A stretch of 11,661 nucleotides of DNA from contig JAQGPD010000568.1 of NCBI GenBank assembly GCA_028293305.1, forward strand, positions 1 to 11,661. The letters are read 5' to 3'. The notes beneath the pieces were generated by a model. It worked only from the letters and a program-made list of their open reading frames with translations. It was not told where the DNA came from and did not search any database. The stretch comes from Verrucomicrobiales bacterium (GTDB lineage: Bacteria; Verrucomicrobiota; Verrucomicrobiia; Verrucomicrobiales; V1-33). Below, in pieces: positions 1 to 6,418 of this stretch (position 1 is the stretch's first letter; each line of letters opens with the position of its first letter). A program made the translations under genes and the position numbers.

Positions 1-2
1 AA

Positions 3-152
3 GGCGGGGCATTTTGGTTTAGAATTTCAGACTACCACGACTGGCACCATTATCTATCTGCCAAGTTCCATGTTCCACCAGGAGTCTGGCAGGATAATCT
101 GGATACGCCGCAAACAAGATCCAGGACAGGCCTGGGACATCCCGCCCCCTGA
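3..152 (+). CDS. Possible C-terminal tail of a gene truncated by the window edge
   Basis: The third forward frame is open from the left edge to a TGA at 150-152 (49 codons). Its first 32 or so residues look protein-like: alternating aromatic and hydrophobic residues with FWFRI, a stretch reading HDWHHYLSAKFHVP, and GVWQDNL. This would suit a beta-rich extracellular or carbohydrate-associated domain, but I do not recognise a family. The last 15 or so residues run into the start of the duplicated segment and match, in the same phase, a frame ending at 1047-1049 before the second copy, so they are probably acquired junction sequence. The first frame is also open from position 1 and runs into the gene annotated at 70, so it is unclear which frame is really coded. 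Treat this as a weak call. Confidence 0.25.
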   Translation, partial: GGAFWFRISDYHDWHHYLSAKFHVPPGVWQDNLDTPQTRSRTGLGHPAP

Positions 153-891
153 AACAGATGATATACTCCACTACAAAATTTTACTGTATCTGGTTATGGC
201 TACTGCGTTGGCCCAGCCGCTTAAGGCGCAAAAACCTGACCTGCAGGGCATGACAACCGATCAGTTGCAGGCCTGGATCCAAACGACAAAGGGAGGCCAG
301 AAAAGCGCTGAAATTGTTGCATCCATTTTCAACACCGGTCGGAAGGAATTGATAGCAAAGTGCTATGAATTTCCCGTAACAGCCAGCAGTATGAGGGAAC
401 TCGTGGTAAAATTGCCCGATTCACCCGAAAAAGACGCTATCGTGATCAGCATTCTGAGATGCAACAGTCCGTATTTCCCGAAGAAACCGAATCCTTATGT
501 AGCCGATGTGCGGCAGGGGAGTATTGAGCCTTGGCCAATCGAGCCCTTCCGGAGCGTGATCAAAAAGTGGTTGCCGGAGGAGAAGTTGGATAAGTCCATC
601 ATGAATACGCCTGAGGCCCGCCAATTGCTGGCGGCCAAACTGGAGGCAGCCATCGACGGGAAGCCTTTGCCGGGACCGACGACGGAAAATACTTCAAAGC
701 CTGCGAATCCGGGAACAAACCCCGAGTCCGCAGCCGGAAAATGGACGCAAAAGCCGGCCGATCCTGACGCAACGGCCACTCCTATCAATCCAGAAGGGGG
801 CAGTCAATCGTGGTGGCTTCCCGTGTTACTCGGCCTGATCGTTTTGTCGCTTCTGGTGCGGTGGAAAGCCAAAGCTGGCAGGCAATTGTAG
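70..891 (+). CDS. Exported single-pass membrane protein of unknown family, tandem paralogue 1; start frameshifted
   Basis: I do not recognise the family. The body parallels the gene at 1055: a hydrophobic segment ending ALAQPLKA, a conserved domain, a linker rich in Pro, Thr, Asn and Ala, a C-terminal transmembrane helix (about residues 247-264) and a basic tail ending KAGRQL. Over the shared domain I count 121 of 146 identical residues. The odd part is the start. The ATG equivalent to the one used in copy 2 lies at 158-160 but is out of frame, because one base is missing just after it; from there translation stops at 251-253. The body frame can be entered only at ATG 70, giving a 42-residue extension mostly from outside the duplicated unit, at ATG 196, which cuts most of the signal peptide, or at a rare non-ATG codon. 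It may be a rescued gene or a young pseudogene. The frame itself is open to the left window edge. Confidence 0.55.
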   Translation: MFHQESGRIIWIRRKQDPGQAWDIPPPETDDILHYKILLYLVMATALAQPLKAQKPDLQGMTTDQLQAWIQTTKGGQKSAEIVASIFNTGRKELIAKCYEFPVTASSMRELVVKLPDSPEKDAIVISILRCNSPYFPKKPNPYVADVRQGSIEPWPIEPFRSVIKKWLPEEKLDKSIMNTPEARQLLAAKLEAAIDGKPLPGPTTENTSKPANPGTNPESAAGKWTQKPADPDATATPINPEGGSQSWWLPVLLGLIVLSLLVRWKAKAGRQL

Positions 892-962
892 ATATATCCC
901 TCCCCAAGCCTCGGGCCGCATTATCACGCCCTGGACGCCGGAAACCTTCCCGGAACTCACCC
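106..962 (+). repeat. Tandem duplication, copy 1 (approximate limits)
   Basis: This segment matches 1004-1873 in direct orientation. The match covers upstream sequence (for example GGGACATCCC at 134-143 and 1031-1040), the whole gene, and sequence beyond its stop codon (a CGGGCYGCATT element and a GGAAACYTTCC element in both). The offset is 897 bp before position 160 and 898 bp after it, which shows a one-base indel. Similarity is uneven: 63 bases are identical at 593-655 and 1491-1553, while the linker and flanks have diverged. Limits are judged by eye. Confidence 0.85.
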
Positions 963-1054
963 TTCCACTGCACGCCGCCTTCCGCACGTTGGGGGCCTGA
1001 TCACTCCGGAACAACATCCAGGCCTGGACTGGGACATCCCACCCCTTGAAACTG

Positions 1055-1789
1055 ATGAAAATACTCCGCTACAAGATTTTACTGGTTCTGGCTATCCATC
1101 CTGCATTGGCTCAGCCACTTCAGGCACAAAAACTTGACCTGCAGGCCATTACACCCGATCAATTGCAAGCATGGATCGCAACGACAAATAGCGGCGGGGA
1201 GAGCGCTGAAATTGTTGAATCCATTTTCAACACCGGTCGAAAGGAATTGATAGCCAAGTGTTTCGAATTTCCCGTGACCGCAAGTGCAATAATGGAAAAA
1301 ATTATCCAATCTCCGGATTCACCCGAAAAAGACGCTATCGTGATCAGTATCCTGAGAGGCAACAGTCCGTATTTCCCGAAGAAACGGAACCCCTATGTGG
1401 GCGATGTGCGTCAGGGAAGTATTGAGCCTTGGCCGGTCGAGCCCTTCCGAAGCGTTATCAAAAAGTGGCTGCCGGAGGAGAAGTTGGATGAGTCCATCAT
1501 GAATACGCCTGAGGCCCGCCAATTGCTGGCGGCCAAACTGGAGGCAGCCATCGCCGGCGTGACTTTGCCTGCACCCGCGCCGGCGGAAACCTCACAGCCC
1601 GCGAAGCCGGGATCAACCACCACGCCTGCTGCCGTGGCAGGCATGGAAAAGCACTCCGCCCCTGCCCCAAGTTCATCCCCGGCCAATCCTCCTGCGAATC
1701 ACCGGTTGCGGTGGTTTGCAGGGTTGGTAGCCCCCATCGCTATTTTGCTGCTTGTGCGATGGATAGGCAAATCAGGCCGTCCTCTGTAG
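1055..1789 (+). CDS. Exported single-pass membrane protein of unknown family, tandem paralogue 2
   Basis: The protein has 244 residues and no family I can name. Residues 1-19 form a signal peptide (MKILRYK, then a hydrophobic core, cleavage likely after ALA). Residues 21-166 are the domain shared with copy 1; its best conserved part is 89-166, with NSPYFPKK, DVRQGSIEPWP and FRSVIKKWLPEEK, and a single cysteine at 69. Residues 170-216 are a Pro/Ala/Ser/Thr-rich linker. Residues 220-234 are a membrane helix followed by RWIGKSGRPL. This layout suggests a domain held outside the cytoplasmic membrane by a C-terminal anchor; it resembles C-terminal sorting tails in outline, but there is no PEP or LPXTG motif. 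ATG 1055 was chosen because it leads straight into the signal peptide. A TTG at 1046 in the same frame, preceded by CCCC, would add three residues. Function is unknown. Confidence 0.75.
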   Translation: MKILRYKILLVLAIHPALAQPLQAQKLDLQAITPDQLQAWIATTNSGGESAEIVESIFNTGRKELIAKCFEFPVTASAIMEKIIQSPDSPEKDAIVISILRGNSPYFPKKRNPYVGDVRQGSIEPWPVEPFRSVIKKWLPEEKLDESIMNTPEARQLLAAKLEAAIAGVTLPAPAPAETSQPAKPGSTTTPAAVAGMEKHSAPAPSSSPANPPANHRLRWFAGLVAPIAILLLVRWIGKSGRPL

Positions 1790-1833
1790 AAATATTCCGC
1801 CACGATCCGCGGGCTGCATTTCCACCGCCCCAC

Positions 1834-1852
1834 CCCGCCTCCCGGAGGCGGG
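1834..1852 (+). terminator. G+C-rich hairpin downstream of paralogue 2
   Basis: CCCGCCTC at 1834-1841 and GAGGCGGG at 1845-1852 are perfect inverted repeats with a three-base loop, 44 bp after the stop codon at 1787-1789. No T-run follows (the next bases are AAACTTTCC), so it is not a textbook intrinsic terminator. It could stabilise an mRNA end or stop transcription weakly. It occupies the 288-bp gap before the next gene, in which I see no other feature. Confidence 0.4.
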
Positions 1853-2077
1853 AAACTTTCCGGGAAACCACCCGCCTGTCCTGAAGGCCGATGCGCGGGG
1901 CCGCGATCTTTGGTTTCCACATGGCGCACCACGGCTCATGGGGCCGGTTAAAAAAACGGGCTGTTTTATTGAACGAAAGTATCGCTAGCCTTGCCAAAGT
2001 TTGCTTTAATACCGGAGAGGCTTTCGGCATCGGATGGCCTTTAGAAACCGCCGGCAAAATCCCGACCTTCCCTTCCC

Positions 2078-2599
2078 ATGCAATCCATCAAGCGCTTTAT
2101 CCTGACATTTTTGGTGATGGCCGCGCCACTTTCCGCGAAGGAGCCTGACTCAAAAAGTTTTGCCCGGACCTCCGCTTATGAAATGAAACCGGGGGATGTG
2201 GTGCGGATCGACTATACCAGCCGTGGCTGTTTCCATTGGGCTCATCATGAATTGGTCCTCACAAGGACGGAGAAGGGGGTTTCCCTGACTGGAGCCAACC
2301 TGCAGTTGCCCGCCGATGAAAAAACCAACAAACCGGTGGAGGGCGAAAAGAAGAAATGGCGCTCAGTGGACCTCACCGAAGACCAACTGGCCCGGATCGA
2401 CCGGACCTTCGAGTATCTCCGCAACTGCGGCCGGGGCGGTTGCACCACGGTTAATAACATAACGCTCACGCAGACCCGCGCTGGAAAGACCATTGCGAGT
2501 GAATCCATGGTGGATGCGACCTGCCACCTTGGCTCGGATGGGAAAACGATTTCCTTCGCCGAGCTCATCGCCCTGATTTCCCCGAAAACCGATCCATAG
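2078..2599 (+). CDS. Small secreted four-cysteine protein, unknown function
   Basis: The protein has 173 residues. Residues 1-20 are a clear signal peptide (MQSIKR, hydrophobic core, cleavage likely at PLSA|KEP). The mature part alternates likely beta strands (DVVRIDY, HELVLTRT, NITLTQTR) with one strong helix (residues 98-115, starting DLTEDQLARIDRTFEYL). Four cysteines at 51, 117, 122 and 149 could form two disulfides, which fits an exported location. The motif GCFHWAHHEL around Cys51 is distinctive. The pattern of a strand pair with an early cysteine, then a 'T.EQL..I...F' helix, then a strand pair loosely recalls small DUF-type lipid- or envelope-associated domains, but I cannot assign one. 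The ATG is preceded by CTTCCC rather than a ribosome site. The gene stands alone, 288 bp from its left neighbour. Confidence 0.75.
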   Translation: MQSIKRFILTFLVMAAPLSAKEPDSKSFARTSAYEMKPGDVVRIDYTSRGCFHWAHHELVLTRTEKGVSLTGANLQLPADEKTNKPVEGEKKKWRSVDLTEDQLARIDRTFEYLRNCGRGGCTTVNNITLTQTRAGKTIASESMVDATCHLGSDGKTISFAELIALISPKTDP

Positions 2600-2764
2600 C
2601 GCGCAAGGTCCCAATGCCCCACGTCCACCCGAATTCGAAACCGGCTGTGAAACCTGGTTTTACCATCCCGATTGACCCCGGGACAGGCAGGTGCCTCAGC
2701 ATGGAAGCCCTGCCGACCCAGGCGTTGCGATGCAGTCAACCTTGGCCAACTTGAGCGCAGCAGC

Positions 2765-3460
2765 ATGTCCTCCCACACTGAACCACCGGTCTCCGAGGCC
2801 GATTGCCGGAGCCTGAATAACAAACTGGGACGGCGCATGCGCTCGCTGTGGTGGCCCGGCCGCAGGCTGGAGCTTGCCACTGAAAGCTTCGCGCTGGGTC
2901 AGGCCTGCCGTCAGGTTGGTTGCACCGGACTGGCCGCCGAATGTTTCCAACGCGTCCGGATATTGCTGCCTTCGAAACATCCGGACGCTTCGAAGACCGC
3001 ATTGGCATCATTCGCCCTGCTTGCAGCGTCCCATAACCACTTGGGAATGATGTCGCTGGACGAGTGCAGGCCGGATGACGCCCGTCCGGAGCTTGAGGAA
3101 GCCGTCCGCATCCGCTCCGAACTTCGCGATTTATTCCCGGAGGAGCGCGAAAATGAAGTGTATCTTGGCGGGGCGCTGTGCAACCTGGGGCACTCCCTTG
3201 CGGATTCCCATCCCCGCCAGGCCGCCGGATATTACGAACAAAGTCTGGCCGTGCTGCGCCACCCCACCCGGGGATGCAACTGCAGCTACTGGGACGAGGC
3301 CCGCCAATCCTGGTGGTGCGAGCAGCTGGAGTCCCTGGGGGACGTCTTGGGGCTGCAGTGGGTTTTCCTGGCACCTTGCTTCATTGACAACGCCTTGCAG
3401 GGGCTTGCCTCCCTCACGCCTGATCCCGGACCACCGCCCCAAAGTCAAAAAGCGGAATAA
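2765..3460 (+). CDS. TPR-like repeat protein, probably cytoplasmic
   Basis: From ATG 2765 the product has 231 residues, with no signal peptide or membrane helix. Paired amphipathic helices with TPR-type spacing are visible at about 36-68 (ALGQACRQVG, then AAECFQRVRILLP), 78-123 (FALLAASHNHLGMM, then ARPELEEAVRIRSELRDLFP) and 131-165 (EVYLGGALCNLGHSL, then QAAGYYEQSLAVLRHP). The middle repeats resemble the TPR arrays common in Planctomycetes and Verrucomicrobia, which usually serve protein-protein binding. The C-terminal third departs from the repeat pattern and has clustered cysteines and tryptophans (GCNCSYW at 170-176, WWCEQ at 183-187). A longer frame begins at TTG 2672, but its extra 31 residues are Pro/Arg-rich and unconvincing. 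The partner is unknown, and nothing nearby points to one. Confidence 0.7.
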   Translation: MSSHTEPPVSEADCRSLNNKLGRRMRSLWWPGRRLELATESFALGQACRQVGCTGLAAECFQRVRILLPSKHPDASKTALASFALLAASHNHLGMMSLDECRPDDARPELEEAVRIRSELRDLFPEERENEVYLGGALCNLGHSLADSHPRQAAGYYEQSLAVLRHPTRGCNCSYWDEARQSWWCEQLESLGDVLGLQWVFLAPCFIDNALQGLASLTPDPGPPPQSQKAE

Positions 3461-3470
3461 TTTTCACCCG

Positions 3471-3488
3471 GCGGGCTCCAGTGCCCGC
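3471..3488 (+). terminator. Short hairpin after the TPR gene
   Basis: GCGGGC at 3471-3476 and GCCCGC at 3483-3488 are perfect six-base inverted repeats around a six-base loop, ten bases after the TAA at 3458-3460. There is no following T-run, so termination is only a possibility. Confidence 0.3.
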
Positions 3489-3535
3489 ACTTCCGGCGGT
3501 GGGACGCGGCAGCCGGGCATCAGTGGAGGGAGTTG

Positions 3536-3602
3536 GATTTTTGAATTTAGTTCAGTTTTCCTGAATATAAACATTTTGTGAAATTTAATACACTTCACTA
3601 TT
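3536..3602 (+). promoter_or_regulatory. A+T-rich island, candidate promoter of the secretin operon
   Basis: This is the most A+T-rich stretch in the window, set within G+C-rich DNA and about 300 bp ahead of the secretin start. It contains TTGAAT at 3541-3546 and TATAAA at 3566-3571 (spacing 19, longer than ideal), and a second TTTAAT at 3584-3589. The position fits a promoter with a long leader, but no exact sigma-factor match is secure. Confidence 0.3.
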
Positions 3603-3886
3603 CCCGCAAAACCCCGGACCGACCGGGAGAATGCCGGGCTGGTCCTGTTCCCTTCCATTTTATCCCCGGCAACCGAAGCAAAAGGCCGCCGCCGCCTCCG
3701 ACAAATCCCGCTCCGCTCCGCCACAGGCCCGCTTGGGGAGCGCGGAAAACGTGAAAATTCCGTGACGTGAAAAAAAACGAATTTTTCCCGTTACAAACTG
3801 GCGCTCCAACGGCTAAGCATACGGACGTGTTCCCGGGGTTCCCCCGTGGACCCCTTTTGACATTTTCCGCCCCCATCGATTTTCCC

Positions 3887-6373
3887 ATGCTTCACCGCCT
3901 GAGACTGACCTCCGTTCCCTGCCTGGCAACGCGCCTGCTTCCCTTGGCCGCCCTCATGGCCGGTCCCTTGCAGAGCCATGCTCAACCGACCATCGTCCAG
4001 CAGGAAACCCAACGCCGCGTTTCCCTCGCGCAGGAGGCGGAAAGCCTTGCCGCTGAAGGAGATACTGCGCTCGCTGCCGGAAAAACCGCCGAGGCCGTGA
4101 ACCGTTACAGCGCCGCGCTGGATCGCATCCCGCAGAGCGCCGCCAGTCTGGCTCCCGCCCGCCAATCCGTCGTGGAGAAATTCGCCGACGCCTCTGTCTC
4201 CCTCGCGCGGGAACTCGGGGAAAAAGGCGAACTCGACCGCGCCCGCGCCGCTCTGCAAGCCGTTCTGGATGAACGCGCCGCCCCAGGTTACCCGCCCGCC
4301 AAAGAGTTGCTCGAAAAACTGGACGACCCGGATCTTTACAATCCCGCCCAGCGTCCCGGTCACTACGCCCAGACCCAGAAAGTCGCCACCCTTTTCACCC
4401 TCGCCCAGGGCATGGTGGACATCGCGGACTACAAAGCCGCCCGGCAGGCCTACAATCAAATCCTGGCGGTCGACTCCACGAACACCGCCGCCCGCCGCGG
4501 AATGGAACGCGTTGAAAAACTGATCAACAACCACCTCCGGGCCGAGCGCGACTACACCCGCGCCAAAATGATCAACGAGGTGGACCGCCAATGGGAAACC
4601 ACCGTCCCCACCGGCCCCCGCACCCCCGGCACCAGCCTGCCCTCCGGCGCGGAACTCACCGGTGGCGACGTGGATTCCACCGCCCGCCTGAAAATGGCCA
4701 CCCTCATCATTGACCGCGTCGCCATGGCGGACAGCCCCCTCCCGGAAGCGCTCGCCTACCTCGCGAAAAAAAGCCAGGAGGTGGACACCGCCGAAACCGA
4801 CCCCAACCTGAAGGGCGTCAACATCATCTTCAACTCCGCCGGCAAGCCTGCCTCGGATTTCAAAACGGTCACGCTGGACCTCCGCTCCAGCTCCCTTGGC
4901 GACGTCCTGCGCTCCCTCACAGGCCTGACCCAGACCCGCCTCAGCATCGAAGGCAACACGATCACCGTTTCCCCCATCGGTGCCGGCAACCGCATCGTGA
5001 CGCGTATTTACCGCGTCGCCCCCGGCTTCCTGACCAAGGCGGGCAGCGCCACCGTGGACGCCGGCAGCACCGACCCCTTCGCGGCCGGCGATGCCAAGGT
5101 GGATTCCGGACTCAAGATCTCCCGCATGTCCGCCAAGGAATGGCTGATTCAAAACGGCATTCCTTTCCCCGATGGAACGTCCGCCGACTACTCGGCCGGG
5201 TCGAACCAGCTGATCGTCCGCAATACGGAGGAAAATTTGGACCTCGTCCAAACCGCCGTGGACAGCACCACGGACAAAACCCAGCGCCAGGTCATGGTGA
5301 AGGTCGTGCTCCTGAAAGCGGAGCAACGCCGCCTCCAGGAACTGGGCTATGACTGGCTCATGGACCAGGCCAGCCTCCTCGGAAAAGGAGTTTACGCCGG
5401 CGGCGGCACCTTTGGAAACGCGGTCACCCGCGGCAGCGGAAACGGAGCCAACTACGGGCTCCTCCAACCGAACACCGGCACCACGGCCGTCCCCATCGGC
5501 AACCAACCCGTCACCGCCAGCCTCCGCGGAGCCTTCGAACTCCAGACCCTGCCCACCATTGATGACCTCATCAGGGACGGCTCCGCCAGCGCCGGCCTCA
5601 CCGCCAGCCGCAGCCCCGCCATCCTCTCCGCAGCGGGCGTTTTCACCTCCCCGCAGTTCCAAGGCATCCTCCGCGGCCTGGACCAAAAATCCGGCTTGGA
5701 CCTCTCCATCGCCCAAACCCTGATTCTCAAAGCCGGCCAACGCGCCACCGCCTCCTCCACCCGGACGGTCCGCTTCCCCACGGAATTCGATCCTCCGCAA
5801 ATCCCCCAAACCATCACGGGCGGCCCGGTTTTCCGGGATCCGACGGACGGCCTTCTTTTCCAACTTCCCGACACCTCCACTCCCCCGGTCACGCCGACCA
5901 CGCCGCAATCCTTTGAGGATAAGGACACCGGATCCAGCGTGGAGGTGGAAGCCACCGTCGGGGACGACGGGGTGACCGTGGACCTGAACCTCGCCGTGGT
6001 TTTCCGCGAGTTTGATGGATTCATCAACTTCGGCACGCCGATCACGGCGAACGGCCAGATTCTGACCCCCAACAACATTTTCCAGCCCGTCTTCTCCGAC
6101 ATCAATGCCACCGCCCAGGTGCAGGTCTATGATGGAGCCACGGTCACCATCGGCGGCATCAGCGACGGGAAATACGAAACCATCGAGGACAAAATCCCCC
6201 TGCTTGGCGACCTGCCCATCGTGGGCCGGTTCTTCCGCAGCGACGTGACCAAGGTCACCCGGAAAGCAGCGATTTATTTTGTCACCGTCAAGGTCGTGGA
6301 TCCCGGCGGGCTGGGCGTGCAGGAATCCGCCGCCGCCAGCGAGCAACAAATCGCCGCGCCTCCCGGCCCCTGA
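3887..6373 (+). CDS. Outer-membrane secretin (type II/III secretion or type IV pilus family) with TPR-like N-terminus
   Basis: The 828-residue protein should form a ring-shaped outer-membrane channel for secretion or a pilus. Residues 1-30 are a signal peptide (cleavage near SHA|QPT). Residues 40-205 hold TPR-like helices (AAEGDTALAAGKTAEAVNRY; YKAARQAYNQIL) and a charged helical segment. Residues 265-365 are an STN/N0-type domain (VTLDLRSSSLGDVLRSL, then LSIEGNTITVSP). Residues 415-460 look like an N1-type ring domain (LIVRNTEENLDLVQ). From 467 (RQVMVKVVLLKAEQRRLQELGYDW) the chain enters the secretin core; the C-terminal signature is plain, with VEATVGDDGVTVDLNL, FDGFINFG and KIPLLGDLPIVGRFFRSD (769-785). 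The whole resembles secretins of the Akkermansia type IV pilus kind (Amuc_1098-like). ATG 3887 is preferred over GTG 3767 because it places the signal peptide first. No PilM/N/O genes are adjacent; the next gene follows after 45 bp, suggesting an operon. Confidence 0.9.
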   Translation: MLHRLRLTSVPCLATRLLPLAALMAGPLQSHAQPTIVQQETQRRVSLAQEAESLAAEGDTALAAGKTAEAVNRYSAALDRIPQSAASLAPARQSVVEKFADASVSLARELGEKGELDRARAALQAVLDERAAPGYPPAKELLEKLDDPDLYNPAQRPGHYAQTQKVATLFTLAQGMVDIADYKAARQAYNQILAVDSTNTAARRGMERVEKLINNHLRAERDYTRAKMINEVDRQWETTVPTGPRTPGTSLPSGAELTGGDVDSTARLKMATLIIDRVAMADSPLPEALAYLAKKSQEVDTAETDPNLKGVNIIFNSAGKPASDFKTVTLDLRSSSLGDVLRSLTGLTQTRLSIEGNTITVSPIGAGNRIVTRIYRVAPGFLTKAGSATVDAGSTDPFAAGDAKVDSGLKISRMSAKEWLIQNGIPFPDGTSADYSAGSNQLIVRNTEENLDLVQTAVDSTTDKTQRQVMVKVVLLKAEQRRLQELGYDWLMDQASLLGKGVYAGGGTFGNAVTRGSGNGANYGLLQPNTGTTAVPIGNQPVTASLRGAFELQTLPTIDDLIRDGSASAGLTASRSPAILSAAGVFTSPQFQGILRGLDQKSGLDLSIAQTLILKAGQRATASSTRTVRFPTEFDPPQIPQTITGGPVFRDPTDGLLFQLPDTSTPPVTPTTPQSFEDKDTGSSVEVEATVGDDGVTVDLNLAVVFREFDGFINFGTPITANGQILTPNNIFQPVFSDINATAQVQVYDGATVTIGGISDGKYETIEDKIPLLGDLPIVGRFFRSDVTKVTRKAAIYFVTVKVVDPGGLGVQESAAASEQQIAAPPGP

Positions 6374-6418
6374 ACCTGATCCCCGCGAAAAGCGGCAAGC
6401 CCTTGTGGCCCAACGATT

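Larger units (their letters stand above)
1004..1873 (+). repeat. Tandem duplication, copy 2 (approximate limits)
   Basis: This is the partner of 106-962. It contains the intact paralogue and a 3' flank that aligns with the flank of copy 1 but holds a few extra bases, which form the G+C-rich inverted repeat at 1834-1852. No third copy is visible to the right. Whether more copies lie to the left cannot be seen. Confidence 0.85.
3461..3886. other. Non-coding gap before the secretin operon
   Basis: This is 426 bp without a convincing gene. It contains a short hairpin just after the TPR gene, an A+T-rich island at about 3536-3602, and then G+C-rich sequence up to the secretin start. A reading frame in phase with the secretin runs from GTG 3767 through this gap, but its 40 extra residues precede the signal peptide and are best read as untranslated. 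Confidence 0.6.

Noticed and set aside
2672..2764. TTG at 2672 as start of the TPR-like gene.
   Set aside because: The extra 31 residues are Pro/Arg/Cys-rich without helix pattern, and the start is a rare codon; ATG 2765 begins just before the helical part.
3075..3581. A plus-strand 168-codon frame overlapping the TPR-like gene.
   Set aside because: It is out of frame with the TPR pattern and its product is a Pro/Arg/Ser-rich shadow.
3767..3792. GAAAAA and TTTTTC around 3769-3788 as an intrinsic terminator.
   Set aside because: The arms are A/T only, short and weak, and they lie just before the secretin gene without a G+C stem.
3767..3886. GTG at 3767 as the secretin start, adding 40 residues.
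   Set aside because: It would put a polar stretch before a good signal peptide; ATG 3887 starts directly with MLHRLRL and the hydrophobic core.
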